A stretch of DNA of 64,000 nucleotides from Campanula takesimana (GCA_026119855.1 JAOWBW010001124.1:124001-188000); one strand, 5' to 3'. Numbered from the stretch's first letter, positions 45,449 through 57,761 are shown. Numbers and translations are program-made. Notes: generated from the letters alone by a model not told the origin.

Positions 45449-47760
45449 TTAGCAACTTTTAATAACCCACACTTGCCTCACAAAAGGGGGTTTAAGCCTT
45501 CTGGGATTTGGTGTGAATCTTAAAAGACATTCAGCAGCCTTGTGACCATAATCATCAAGCACGGAACAATGGTGGAAGCCACCCAACTGAGGGTTAACAA
45601 ACTTCGTTGAAGTCTTGAGCACAACATCATTAACTGGTATGGATGCGGTCGCCCTTACAAAGTTCATCTTCTTGAACTTTGCTGCCTTATCGCCACTTGC
45701 GGTCGCCGGCTTCCAGGATGCGGTCGCCAGCTTCCTAGGTGCGGTAGCATGACCTTGCGGTAAGTTCATGCGGTAGGGAGCACTATCTACCTTGCTAGAG
45801 GAAGCCTCTGTGGTAGGTTCATCCATGGCAATACCTTTCAACTTTGCCTTGCCAGTTTGTTTCTTAGGGTAGACATAGTTGAACTCTAGTTTCTTCTTTG
45901 GTTCTTGTCCTTGACCCTTTGAAACATGATGTTTAGCCTTCGACCCTTCCAAAGTTTGCTGGGTAAATATCTCATCTCTTTCACAGCAAGATGCACATTT
46001 AAAGTTGTCACTAGTTTGAAATCCCAAGCCTTCTTTATCACCACTAGACTTTTGGGATTCTAGTATTTGTTCCATAGTGACACGAGAATTGGTCCACTCA
46101 TTAGTGATCCATTTAAGGTCGTTTATCTCAGCAACCAATTCGTCGTTTTTAACTTTAAATATGGCATTTTGTTCTTCTAAAAAACGGTTTCGATCAGTAA
46201 GAGGAGTCATGCTCTTGATCTGCTCCTTAAGGAGGGTGAGTTCAGATCTTAATAGAGTTTTCTCCGTCTTAAGCTGGGAAATCTCTTCAGTTGAAAGTGC
46301 TAAAGCTTCCTTCATGCCAGAAAACTTACTAATTACCTGTTCAGCTTTCATGAACATCTTCTCTTGTTCATCGGGGAAATGTCAAACTTGACTTGAGGTG
46401 TGGTAGACAGAACTTCCTTCACTTTGGGATTTAGTAGAGCTTTCTTTGCTGCACTCACATCACATCTTGAAAATAGAAGATCGCCATTCTTTTGAACTGG
46501 AGTTAGGAATCATTTTTCAGCAAGTTCATCGGCCGTATAGCTTATCCGTTTAGGTTTTGCATTTGGTGAGCGACGATTTTCATTATCATCCTCATCATCG
46601 GAATGAATGACCAAACAGATGTGACCTTCTTCAGAATCCTCATCGCTTTCATCAGAGTTTGACTCTATCCAAGTAGCTAACTCTTTTGAGGTAGAGTCTT
46701 CTTCAGCCATCATTCCCTTTTGCTTTGAATACCTTGGAGTAAAGTTACTTTTCTTCTTCATATACTCGTACTTGGGAATTGGACATTCTGATGCGAAGTG
46801 ACCTGGTTTCCTGCAATTAAAACAAACACGATCTTCTTTCTTCTTGGAGAAGTTGAAGGTCTCTTTCTTCTTTGAAGGGCTGCTCCTTGAAAACCTTGTT
46901 GGAGCTTTGCTTGTTGATCCGGGTCTTGCTGTCTTTTTGAACTTTTGGGATCTTTTCACGAACATAGCAAAATCATCATCATCCATATCAAGCAATTCTG
47001 ATGTGGAGATTTTTGGATCTTCTTCCTCGATCACTTCTTCCTTTTGAGCGACCAACGATAAACTCTTAGTTTTTCCTTCCATTTCTTCAATGTTATGGAG
47101 CTTGATATCAAAAACTTTGAGGTTGGCATAGAGGCTTCTGAGTGACATATCATCTAGAAGCTTTGTATCTTTAAGAGTGTTTCCTTTGTGAAGATATTGA
47201 GAACCAAGAGCAGCGAGAAAATTAACATTTCTTTCTTTCTTGGTAAGCTTCTTTCCAAGTGCTGTATAAGTACTCACGATCTCACAATAACGATCATAAA
47301 TGGCTCTTAGTGATTCACCGGGGATCTTAGCAAAGTTGTTGAATCTTCTTTGAATTGCAAACTTTTTGCTTTCCTTGCAAGCTTGATCTCCTTCGATGTA
47401 ATCTTCAATTGCATCCCAAAGTTCTTTAGCTGTTGTACATTCCATGATTTGTCGACGTTGAGACGTACTCAAAGTACTTAGGAGTATGCTCTTTGCTTTC
47501 ACATCCATTCCAACCAGTCTTTTCTCTTTATTGGTCCATTCAGCTTTTGGTTTCTTGATTGATGGTATGTCTGCATTGGTTTCTGGATTTGGATTAGCTT
47601 TCATTGGGAAGTATGGTCCAATGGTAAGACAATTACCAAGTTGCTCGTCCATAGAGTAGAACTGAGTTAGAATGCTGTGCTTCCATACGTCAAAATTATC
47701 TTCGTCGAACGCTGGAACATGAGTGAAGTTAAACGTTGCCATAGTTTTCTGACTTGCCAT
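45449..47760 (-). pseudogene. SIRE copy 1 gag with two zinc-knuckle regions
   Basis: From ATG 47760: capsid domain (FDEDNFDVWKHSILTQFY, ELWDAIEDYIEGDQACKE, RRFNNFAKIPGESLRAIYDRY), Ser/Lys-rich linker, zinc knuckle CFNCRKPGHFASEC, acidic stretch, then TGA at 46512-46510 and a frame change near 46380. The second part has a long coiled coil (EISQLKTEKTLLRSELTLLK), a CASCCERDEIF Cys pair, a Thr/Ala linker built from repeated ATAS, and a degenerate second knuckle CSVLDDYGHKAAEC; ends VIKSC then TAA 45451-45449. The other SIRE copy in the window has the same order, so the long second part is a family trait. Confidence 0.9.
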
Positions 47761-47817
47761 TTTGAATCGGCACCCAAGCTGTTAAGCTTGAAAAACAGAA
47801 GTTTTATAAAGGTGTTT

Positions 47818-47829
47818 GCTATGATATCA
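47818..47829 (-). other. Primer-binding site of SIRE copy 1, mutated
   Basis: TGATATCATAGC two bases after the LTR, against the initiator-Met tRNA complement TGGTATCAGAGC usual in plant copia; two changes would weaken priming. Confidence 0.75.
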
Positions 47830-47831
47830 CT

Positions 47832-49373
47832 TGTTGGTCCCAGAGACACAACAAGGGTATGAAAAGAGGCTAGAGGGGGGGGGGGGTGAATAGCCTATTT
47901 AAAATTCCAACCCTTTTTCAATATTCAACCTTTATGCTTACACTTGAATTTTGCGGCAGATGAAATACCACGCGGTCAAGTATAAAATGTACAGCGGAAG
48001 TTTTCGTTGAAACAAGTTTAGAGTTGTTTTTGATAAGTTCAATGCGGTAGACAGTGATGTGGTAGATAGTTTGCGGTAGGTAGTTTGTGGTAGGTGAAGG
48101 TGAGGTAGGTTGAGATTGAAAACTTTGTGTCTTAGAGATTTTGGCAAATGATAAGTTAGTCAGATTTTAGCTAAGGCAATGAGGTAGACAAACAAACACA
48201 ATTCACAATTGTTCTTAAATCTGAAAGATCAAACACTAAAAGTCAAACGAGATTAATATGAACAATAATAACAAGACGAACAAGACTTAAAGTAAATTTG
48301 CAGAAATGAAAAGTGCAGTAAGTAAATGACACAGAGATTTGGAAATGTTTGATCTGTTAAAAGATCTACGTCCTTTACCAAGATGGTCAGTCTTGGATTT
48401 TGAATGAGGTATATATTTGATTCACTTGACTACATATTACAGAGATGAAGTATTTGAATCAACACCTATTTCTATGAAGAACAATCCTAGACTTAGACCA
48501 GTGTATTCCTAATGATTCAATCTATGTGATTGATCAATCGGGGTGAGTGTGTGTGTAAGAATCAAAAGCTCTTTGGAATCTATATCATTTTAGAGCCTAA
48601 TGAAACTTGTGTGATGAGGCTTGAGATTTGATCTTGAAGGTTGCTGGAGATTTGTTGAAGACTTGAAGGTTGAGTGCTTGAAGATTCGAAGGATTCTGGA
48701 AATCTTAAATATGATCTTCAATCACCAAGAATTTCAACAGCAATTTCTCTCTTGGAATCTCAGCTTTTTTTTCAATGAAGAACTCAAGGTCTATTTATAG
48801 CCTTGATGGAGAAACTAGCCGTTTGAATTCTTGGATGATAAGTTTGGAGGACAATGAGCTGTTGAATTCTAATTGGAGCTCAGTCTGAGTTGTCCTTTTG
48901 TTGCAGAGTCATGGTGGTCCAACTGTACTATGATGACAGTTGAGTTCAAATTTGAAATTTGAATTTGCAACGTTCTAAACTAACCAAGGTTTTGGACACA
49001 AGTGTGACCATGGTTAAGTTTGAACCAAACTTGAGTTTCTTCAACTTTGGTTACATGGGGCAGGATGAACCATGCGGTCGCCTTGGTTCATGCGGTCGAT
49101 AGAGAATATGAGTTGAGTTGATCCATGCGGCAAGCACATGTTCATGCGGTAGATGTCTTCATGCGGTAGGCTTGGGCCTTACCTCATATCTCCAGACTTA
49201 GAAAAAATTGAGGGTCCTAATCTGCTAAGCCTATCAAACTAGAAAGTGGACTATTCTAAATGAAGTACAAGTACTTATTATAATATATCCTAAAGTCCAC
49301 AAAGAGTAAAATAAGGTTATGGGATCAATCAAATTAAGGTAATAGGAGTGGTTTATAATAAGCATACCCAACA
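47832..49373 (-). repeat. 5' LTR of SIRE copy 1
   Basis: TGTTGGTCCCAGAGACACAA to GCATACCCAACA on the plus strand, 1,542 bp, collinear with the other LTR. Confidence 0.95.
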
Positions 49374-49378
49374 CATAC

Positions 49379-49588
49379 TCTCTAATCGTAACTAAACTGG
49401 TAAAAAAAAATTGACTTTTATTTTTAGTCAAAGTTTGATTTTAGTTTTGATTATGTTCACAACGAGAATATGCTAGAACGTAGTACATACCTCTGCCTCG
49501 TTGGATTGCATTTCACTCTAATCACATTTAGGATTGAAGTTAATTTTTATGCTACGAAAATCCTCAAAATTGTCATTTGGGTTGACTA
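49379..49588. other. Short spacer between SIRE copy 1 and the Ale element
   Basis: Unremarkable AT-rich sequence; no gene or repeat recognised. Confidence 0.6.
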
Positions 49589-49593
49589 GCAAC

Positions 49594-49782
49594 TGTTAGA
49601 GATATACCTAAAGAAGCCTAGTTATTTATTTCCTAATTATATTTGTATAGCTAGTTAGTTACTTGGTAGACAAGATACGAAACTTGGTAATCAAGATACT
49701 TGTGTATATATATCTTTGTTAGTATTGTAAATATGAAAGAGAGGTTCAATGCAAATAATTATTCCCTCAATATTGTCTTTCA
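49594..49782 (+). repeat. 5' LTR of the Ale element (189 bp)
   Basis: TGTTAGAGATATACC to TATTGTCTTTCA. It has one copy of the 21-bp unit ACTTGGTAGACAAGATACGAA. Confidence 0.95.
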
Positions 49783-49793
49783 TGGTATCGAGC
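49783..49793 (+). other. Primer-binding site of the Ale element
   Basis: TGGTATCGAGC directly after the LTR, close to the initiator-Met tRNA complement TGGTATCAGAGC. Confidence 0.75.
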
Positions 49794-49873
49794 TTAAGAT
49801 CCAAATAATTTTTTTTAAACCCTAGCTAACCCGCCCCCCTCCTCTCCCCTGTGCAATTCTTACACCGCCGCCT

Positions 49874-50947
49874 ATGGCCTCTTCCTCCTCGGATCTCGCC
49901 TTGTTACCCAACGTCGGAGATCCATCTCACCCCCTCATCCTTGTCTCCCTCTCTCATGTCCTCAAACTCACACCCACCAACTACATCGCTTGGAAATCCC
50001 AAATCGAATCAACCCTACTTGGCCTTGATCTTTAAAATTATCTTGATGGAAACCTAACCAAACCTGAAGAGACCATCACCACCACCACACCTGCAGTTGC
50101 CGCCACTGCCACAGAAGCTGCCAAACCGGCTGTTTCAATCACTACTCGGATTCCTGCTTACACAACGTGGTTCCGACAGGACAAATTGCTGCTCTCTGCC
50201 CTCTCTGGCACTCTCTCACCGGCCTTATTGCCTCTCATCTCTCTCTGCTACACCACCAATGCCGCCTGGCTTACCCTTACCAAAACATATGCCAATCCCT
50301 CAAAGGGCCATCTCAAGCAACTCAAGGACCGCCTACGTACTATCACCAAGAGAACTCGTTCTATCACTGAGTTCATGCAAGACATCAAGAACTGTACCGA
50401 CCAGCTTGCCTCTTTAGGCCGTCCCCTAGACCCTGATGACATTGTTGATCGCATTCTTGACCAAATCAATGATCCTGATTATGATAATGTCGTATCTGCC
50501 GTTCAGAACAGAGAAAACCCAATCACCTTTGACGAACTGCACGAGAAGCTGATCAACCGAGAGCTCGCTATCAAACTTAAAGCCCGACACACCCCTACCC
50601 CCTTCCCTGCCTCGGTTAATGTCGCCAACAAACCCTTCACCCACCCACCCCCTCTCGGCCCGACACCAACACCACCAACAACAACAACAACACCAATAAC
50701 CGGATGTCTTCCTCCTCCAACAATCAATCCCGCAACTCGTATAACGGGAAATGTCAGTGGTGTCGTGAACAGGGTCACTCTCTATCTTACTGTCCCACAT
50801 TCCGCCGCCAGTTTCCTAATGCCACGGTCCCATCTCCACCACAGAATTCTCAACCTTGAAACAACAACAACTCTCGCTCCCACAACCGCCAGCCGCAACA
50901 ACCTTCTCTTTATGCCGCCACATCCAGCAACTCGACCCCTCCAATAA
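49874..50947 (+). pseudogene. Ale gag
   Basis: Frame from ATG 49874 (MASSSSDLALLPNVGDPS), broken by TAA at about 50033 after STLLGLDL. It shows the copia gag (UBN2-like) features: NYIAWKSQIESTLLG, then TTNAAWLTLTKTYANPSKG, QLKDRLRTITKRTRSITEFM and NRELAIKLKARHTP. A frame slip in the ACA repeat at about 50676-50700 separates it from the zinc knuckle CQWCREQGHSLSYC (from 50752), which lies in the pol frame; the original frame runs on without meaning to 50947. Confidence 0.85.
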
Positions 50948-51847
50948 ATTGGCTCTTAGATAGTGGTGCCACTCATCATGCCACTAATGACCTCAACAAC
51001 CTTTCTCTTCATTGCCCATATGATGGAACGGATGAACTGTTTATTGGCGATGGTTCTGGCCTACAAATCTCCAACATTGGTTCCACGTCTCTCCTTACTC
51101 CTAGTTCTTCTTTTCGTCTTAATCATGTTTTGCATGTTCCCCAATTATCCCATAATATTATTTCCATCTCCAAATTATGTCATGATAATAATGCCTCTAT
51201 CACCTTTTTATCTGATTCATTTGTTGTGAAGGACAATCAAACTGGGGCAATCCCCCTCCAAGGTCGACCTAAATCCGGCGTCTATGAATGGCATCCTACC
51301 CATTCTGCTGTTCACTCTGCTTCAGTCTCTTCCACCTCTAGTTGGCATCATCGTTTGGGTCATCCGTCCTACTCTATTTTGCGTCATATTAGTAATAGTT
51401 GTCAGTTAGGTATCCCTACATCTAGTAGTTTTCATTGCAATTCTTGCGATTACAACAAGAGTCATAAATTACCTTTCTTCAATAATACTATTCGTTCTTT
51501 TGGACTTCTTGATGTGTTAAATAGTGATGTTTAGACATCTCCACTTTTGTCTCATGATGGTTTTAAGTACTACATTATTTTTGTTGATTATCACTCCAAA
51601 TACATTTGGTTTTATCCTCTTAAACGTAAAAATGATGCTACCTCTATCTTCACTCACTTTATATCCTAAACACTTCGGTCGCCCCATCAAAACCATCTAC
51701 AGTGACAATGGTGGTGAATATCTTGGTCTCCGTCCTCTCTTAGCATCCCATGGTATCCAACATCTCACCTCCCCTCCACACACCCCTGAACATAATGGAT
51801 ATTCTGAACGTCGTCATCGCCATATTGTAGAAACTGGACTGTCCATT

Positions 51848-54800
51848 TGACACGCCCCCAAGTCCCGGGATTCCCTAATAGAACCTCGAACCTGGTGCGC
51901 GTGACTAACAAGAAACGAGAAACTGAATGACATCTGCTTAACTCAAACTGACATCATATATATACTCAAGAGGAACGAGCTAAGATAGCTCACAACGAGT
52001 TCTATACCAAGAAATTTAAACCAAATGGTTTTACACAGCGGAAAACATGCCTAGCACATACGATGGCATTACAAGAACTATACAAGTCTACCCATGATAC
52101 TGAGTCTAAACAACTGATATAAAATCGTCCTCACTAAAACTGGAAAGAATAACAATCCCCAACAAGAACAACCTGCCAAGTAGGCCCCTGCTAAGTCGAG
52201 CCTCACAACGTATTACCACTTGCTTTACTGGGGGGGGGGAAATAAATAAATAAGGAACGGGGTGAGATAAATCTCAGTAAGTTACTAGATACAAGTACAT
52301 AGCATGTTATCATGTAATCATGCAAATAAAGAAGATTATCAAGTAATCATGCTCAAGATGTCATCAAGTAACAAGTATATGAGAGGCTAAGCCAACTCAT
52401 CAAGTAGCTAACACATAAGGCTAAACTAACACGTTACAAAGGATATTCCAACGTTATTCCTCCCAAGTAAACCATTATTGTCGTTGCTTATTGCAGTTGA
52501 CAAATCACGATCAATCAAGTTGCTGCTGTGCAGTACACAAGAGGACTCGGTAACCAGTGTCACTAACAAGAACAAGATTCACGAGGTGTTCACGAGTTTA
52601 GCATTCACTTTTATCAGGCGTATTGCTCTAATAAAGGAAGCTAGGCCCTTACTATGGCCTTTAGTAAGGGGTCAAGCGTAGATACATAGGCACCCGATTA
52701 TCACTTTGGCCCCAGCCTCATGATAAGTGTGAACCTATACATCTCCAAGCAAGCAAGGTGACCAGCTGGACTCACACAAGAATGCACAAGTAGGTGTTTA
52801 CTTGAACTACAAGAGTATATAACTAAGTCCAAAAGTAGTGGACTAGCTCTTCAGGAACCATGTAATCATGTGCTCACCAAATACAAGTACACGTATGCTA
52901 TATTTGTAAATACAAATAAGAATAACAATGGCACATAATGTGTCCACGTAACACAATCAAGCCAAATTAGAGTCTATTAATAACAGACCCCAACCAAGTA
53001 GTAGGGTATGTCATTCTATGTCACTTTGTCATATGAAATATTTGCACGTACATATTCATATAATCTTTAACACACTAATGTGTTTATCACGATACCCTTA
53101 CTTTCAAATAGAGCCCAACATCTTAGACTCTAAGCGCGTAGTCGAATAGGTCGTATTGTACCTAGTCACAATCATATTTCGCGTATATTTATCGCTAATC
53201 ATCGAATACATTTTCCAACACATATTGTGTTATATAATCATTGTTTTATGAATTATCTTCATATTACACTAGTCCCTCATTCTTTATGAACTCAACTCAA
53301 GAACAAGATATCTTCTTTATACTTTATATACTTCATTGAGTATATACACGACTAAAACCATGTACTAGCACATTAGTGCTTGTTCATAGCACTTTCAATA
53401 CACACGTATTAGATTCAAGTATGTCTTAGAGTTGTTCATTCTCTATCTAGTTCTATATTCCAACTCTTTGGTTATTAATACCAAGTATCAAGTAGTCAAC
53501 AAGCCACATTCTATCAAGTAGCTATATGCAAGATTTGCACATACACACCAAGGATAGTTCTAACACGTTAGTGCTTGTTCATAGCACTTTCAAGTTCATT
53601 ACCACACACACGTAGTGGTTTCAAGTCATGAACAAGAGTTATTCCTTTTATATTCAAGTTCACACTCCAATTCTTTGGATGTTCAAGCTAAAGATCTTGT
53701 CTTGATACTTCTAGTGTTCTATAACACCTACAAGATTACTACCATACACATGTATTGGTTTCAAGGCATGTACAAGATTTTATCATCTTACATTCAAGTT
53801 CTCAATCCAATTCTTTGGATGTTCAAGACATGTACAAGAATTAATTATCTTATACTCAAGTTATTATTCCAATCTTTGGATATTCAAGTCATGTACAAGA
53901 TTTAATTGTCTTATACTTCAAGTTCAAGCTAAGTAGATGAGTTATACATCTCATACTTACAAGTTCTTAATCCTATACTTTGGACATTCAAGCTCAAGAC
54001 ATTGTTCTAGTGCCCCTAAGGTACACAAACATTGGAATCAAGACACATATAACACATTAGTGCTTGTTAATAGCACTTTCAAGACACAAAGAAGAGTTGT
54101 TACTCTTATACTTAAGTTCTCATTTTAATTTAATGAGTAATCATGTTCACGATTCACTTCTGATGCCCCTAAGGTGTCACAACACGTGCTAGGACATCTT
54201 ATACTAAGGCTATATACCTTAACTAGGGTTATTTCTAGCTTATACAAACTTTAAACAAACTTTTTATTTTTCAGGGCACCCGGGCGGGCGCTCAAAACAG
54301 ACCGGGCGGCCGCACACTAGCAGGTGAATCCTTTGAAAAACATTTCAGAAAGATGGGCGGTCGCCCAATAATTTTGTGCGGTCGCACACTGCACATTTCC
54401 GGCCAATGCTCATTTCTTTTCCAGGTTGAATAATTCTCCGTCCCAAGTGTAGGAGTATACTTTTACTAATACTTTTACACTACCTAGGAGTACTTAGCAC
54501 ACCCAGGGCATACAAACAAGTTCAAAACATTTCTTTTACCGTCCCATAAATAATAGGATAATTTTCTTTTATTCCATTTAAATATTTCACCGTCCCAAAA
54601 GTATAAGTATAATTTTCTAATATACTAATATACTCATTTAGGGATACTTTCACTCATTTCCCCGTACCACAAATAATGGTACAATTTTTCTAATAACATT
54701 TAAATCAAGTTAATAGTTTACCGTCTCACAAGTATAAGTATAATTTTCTAATATACTTGTATAAACATTTAATAAAGTTAATATTTCACCGTCTCACGAA

Positions 54801-55461
54801 TAGGAGTATAAATTTCTAATATACTTGCAAACCCATTTAGCATTTAGGATCATGTTCTCTGTACTAGTATAGAAATACTCCCTTCGTCCCAATTTTACAA
54901 GTATCACAAAACTCATTCAAATCACGAAATTAACAAGCACAAGTACCAAGAATAACATATAGGCATGTTATTACAAGCAAGGGGGAGCTAGTGACTTACC
55001 TAGTCCGAAATCAAATTCACCCAAACTAATTTCTGTTCGGCAGGAAATGCTCTACTCACCGCCCTGATCATTTATGCGAAGTCGGATTTTCGAACAGAGG
55101 CATAATTAAGCGAGAGGAGTCGAGAATAGGGTAAACCCTAACTTTTCTTTTATGAAACAGAGAGAATGTACGAGAACAAATTGGGGATACTGATCTCAGG
55201 AGAAGCAATCCAAAGGTTTATCCTTATAAACTTTCAAGAATTGCACCTAGGCCCTCTAAGTTTCGCTTTTGACAAAAAGGCCCTTAAAGTTTCAATTTGA
55301 GCATTTTAGCCCCTAAACTTTATTTTTCACAAATGACCCTAATGTTCCACTTTGAACACTTAGGACTTAAACTTGCTCAATTAGTTAAATAATTAACTCA
55401 ATTAAAATAGCATATAAATATGCAAGGCAAGAATTTAACAGGAATTAGGACGGACGTTACA
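51848..55461 (+). mobile_element. Solo LTR, probably of a Tekay/Del-type chromovirus (3.6 kb)
   Basis: TGACACGCCCCCAAGTCCCG to GGACGGACGTTACA with a perfect duplication CCATT (51843-51847 and 55462-55466). No coding frame. The large size and the end sequences recall Tekay/Del LTRs; lineage is less sure than the solo-LTR call. It contains GTGCTTGTTCATAGCACTTTC repeats (53370-54080), four GC-rich words at 54282-54387 and the CCGTCCCA array 54438-54890. Confidence 0.85.
54438..54895 (+). repeat. Degenerate CCGTCCCA...TATAATTTTCTAATAT repeats
   Basis: CCGTCCCA-like starts at 54438, 54539, 54590, 54662, 54721, 54789 and about 54884, each followed by AAATAATAGGATAATTTT-like text. Spacing is irregular (51-101 bp). 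Confidence 0.75.
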
Positions 55462-57761
55462 CCATTCTCTCTTACGCCTCCATGTCCAGTGTCTATTAGA
55501 CTCATGCGTTTGCCACTGCCTGTTATCTCATCAATCGCATGCCTACACCCACACTCAATCTTCACTCTCCATACTCCATTCTCCATAATCAACAACCCAA
55601 TTATCTTAAACTTCGTAGTTTTGGGTGTCTTTGCTATCCGTGGCTCCGTCCGTACGCATCTCACAAACTCGACTCTCAGTCCACTCCATGTGTGTTTGTT
55701 GGGTACTCCGCCACTCAGAGTGCCTATTATTGTCTCGACCCCAAAACCAATCACATCTATACTTCTCGCCATGTAATGTTTGTTGAAATGGAGTTCGCTT
55801 TTGCCTCTCAAGCCCCTACCGACCACTCCACTGTTGATCAATGGTGCACCATCTCACTACCATTACTTCCCCCTTCTACTCGGCCTCATCCTACTACTGC
55901 CTCACCGATATCTGAACACTCACCTCCACCCTTACCCCACAATCCCACCTCTCCGATTTCCCAAGGACCGATCGGTCAACCATCTAACCAGGTTGGTCCT
56001 CCCCTGCAACCTCACACAGAACCGATCGCTTCCTTGTCTGGACCGACCGGCCCCTCTGCCCAACCAACCGGTCCTTCTGTCCCTTATACCACCACCTCAT
56101 TTGAGGCTCCTACTTTGCCCCTTCAGTCCCGAGGACCAGTTACCAGATCTCAGAATAATATACGGAAGCCTATCCGCAAACTCAATCTTCATGCAACTTC
56201 CCCTCTTGAGTCATCTGAACCGACCAACATCACCCAAGCATTGAAGAATCCCCTTTTGCATCAAGCTATGCAGTCTGAATTTGATGCACTTATTCAGAAC
56301 AACACTTAGGATCTTGTCCCTCCTTCCTCTTCTCAAAACTTAGTTGGGTGTAAATGGATTTTTCGTACTAAGTACAACCCTGATGGCTCTATTGATCGCT
56401 ACAAATCTCGGTTAGTTGCCAAAGGTTTTCATCAGCGACCGGGCATAGATTACTCTGAGACTTTCATTCCTGTGGTTATACCTGCTACAGTTCGCACCAT
56501 TCTTACCATCGCTACAGTTCGTGGTTGGTCTCTTCGACAGGTTGACATTAATAATGCGTTTCTACATGGTTCTCTCACTGAGGATGTGTATATGGCACAA
56601 CCTCCTGGTTTTGCTGATTCTTCTCACCCATCTCATGTGTGCAAATTGAAAAAAGCTATATATGGTTTGAAACAGGCCCTACGGGCATGGTATACTGAGC
56701 TTCGTACATATTTGCTACATCTTGGGTTCAAGAACTGTGTCACTAACTCCTCCTTATTTACTCTACATCATTCTCATGGTATCTTATATTTACTTATCTA
56801 TGTGGATGATATTATTGTCACAGGTTCTCACAGTGATCTGCTCGAGTTATTTATCTCTCAGCTTTCTGCTCGGTTTTCTCTTAAGGATCTTGGGACACTT
56901 TCGTATTTTTTGGGTGTTGAGGTTCTTCCTCATTCTCATGGTATTCTTCTTAGCCAGCAGAAATATGTTCAGGACATGTTACACAAGGCTCAGATGGATG
57001 AATCCAAACCCATGCCTACTCCGATGGCACCTCAGCCTCCTCTTTCTGCCACACGTGGCACACCCTTGGCCGACCCGACTGCTTATCGTACTATTATTGG
57101 TGGCTTACAGTATTTGTCATTAACACGGTTAGACGTTTATTTTCCTGTGAATCGTTTGTCTCAGTTTATGCACAAGCCTACCGAGGATCATTGGCTTGCC
57201 TTGAAGCGTGTTCGTCGCTATTTGGCTGGTACTATCACTCACAGCTTACTTATTCATCGTGATTCTCCTCTTTTGCTTCATGCTTTTACGGATGCTGATT
57301 GGTCTAGGGATATGGACACTTACACTTCCACCACTGGTTACATTGTTTACTTGCGTAAAAATGCTGTTTCCTGGAGTTCTAGTAAACAACGTACCCTTGC
57401 TCGGTCTTCCACAGAGGCTGAATATCATGCCGTTGCTTCCACTACAGCCGATGTACTATGGCTTCAGAACCTACTTCGAGAACTAGACATGCCAACTACC
57501 GACACTCCTGTCATTTACTGTGATAATTTGGGTGCTACGTACATTGCTTCTAATCCAAGGTTTCATTCTCGCATGAAACATCTTTCCCTAGACTATCATT
57601 TTGTTCGTGACTTAGTCCATAAGAATGCACTTCGTGTTTTTTTGTCTTTCCAGTCATGATCAGCTTGCTGACATACTCACTAAACCACTTCTCCGTGCTC
57701 GGTTTCAAGAACTAATGGTCAAGATTGGTCTCTCTCAACGGTCGTCCATCTTGCGGTGGCA

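Larger units (their letters stand above)
35934..49373 (-). mobile_element. Full-length Ty1/copia SIRE-lineage retrotransposon
   Basis: 13,440 bp with TG...CA ends and a perfect duplication CATAC (35929-35933 and 49374-49378). Minus strand order: LTR 49373-47832, primer site, gag 47760-45449, protease/integrase/RT/RNase H 45392-42145, a spliced env-like gene 41327-37874, polypurine tract, LTR 37472-35934. The 1.54-kb LTRs, the two zinc knuckles of gag and the extra gene after pol identify SIRE (Maximus). The two LTRs differ at roughly 35 places by eye (~98% identical), so insertion is recent, yet every gene carries stops or frameshifts. Confidence 0.95.
50752..57760 (+). pseudogene. Ale zinc knuckle, protease, integrase, RT, RNase H
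   Basis: Protease WLLDSGATHHATND at about 50950; pre-integrase HHCC region (WHHRLGHPSYSI, CNSCDYNKSH); integrase pieces IFVDYHSKYIWFYPL, SDNGGEY and EHNGYSERRHRHIVETGL; solo LTR at 51848; integrase resumes LSYASMSSVYW, CYLINRMPTPTLN; Pro/Thr-rich linker; RT (CKWIFRTKYNPDGSI, QVDINNAFLHGSL, catalytic YVDDIIVTGS); RNase H (TDADWSRDMD, SSTEAEYHAVAS, IYCDNLGATYIA), end with a frame slip near 57645. Stops include TGA near 50859, TAG 51532, TAA near 51669, TAG near 56308 (TGG by context). Once the solo LTR and one CCATT are removed the frame across its site is intact. Confidence 0.9.

Noticed and set aside
50097..50417. Frames in other phases over Ale gag
   Set aside because: Shadows of the gag frame, which shows recognisable copia gag motifs.
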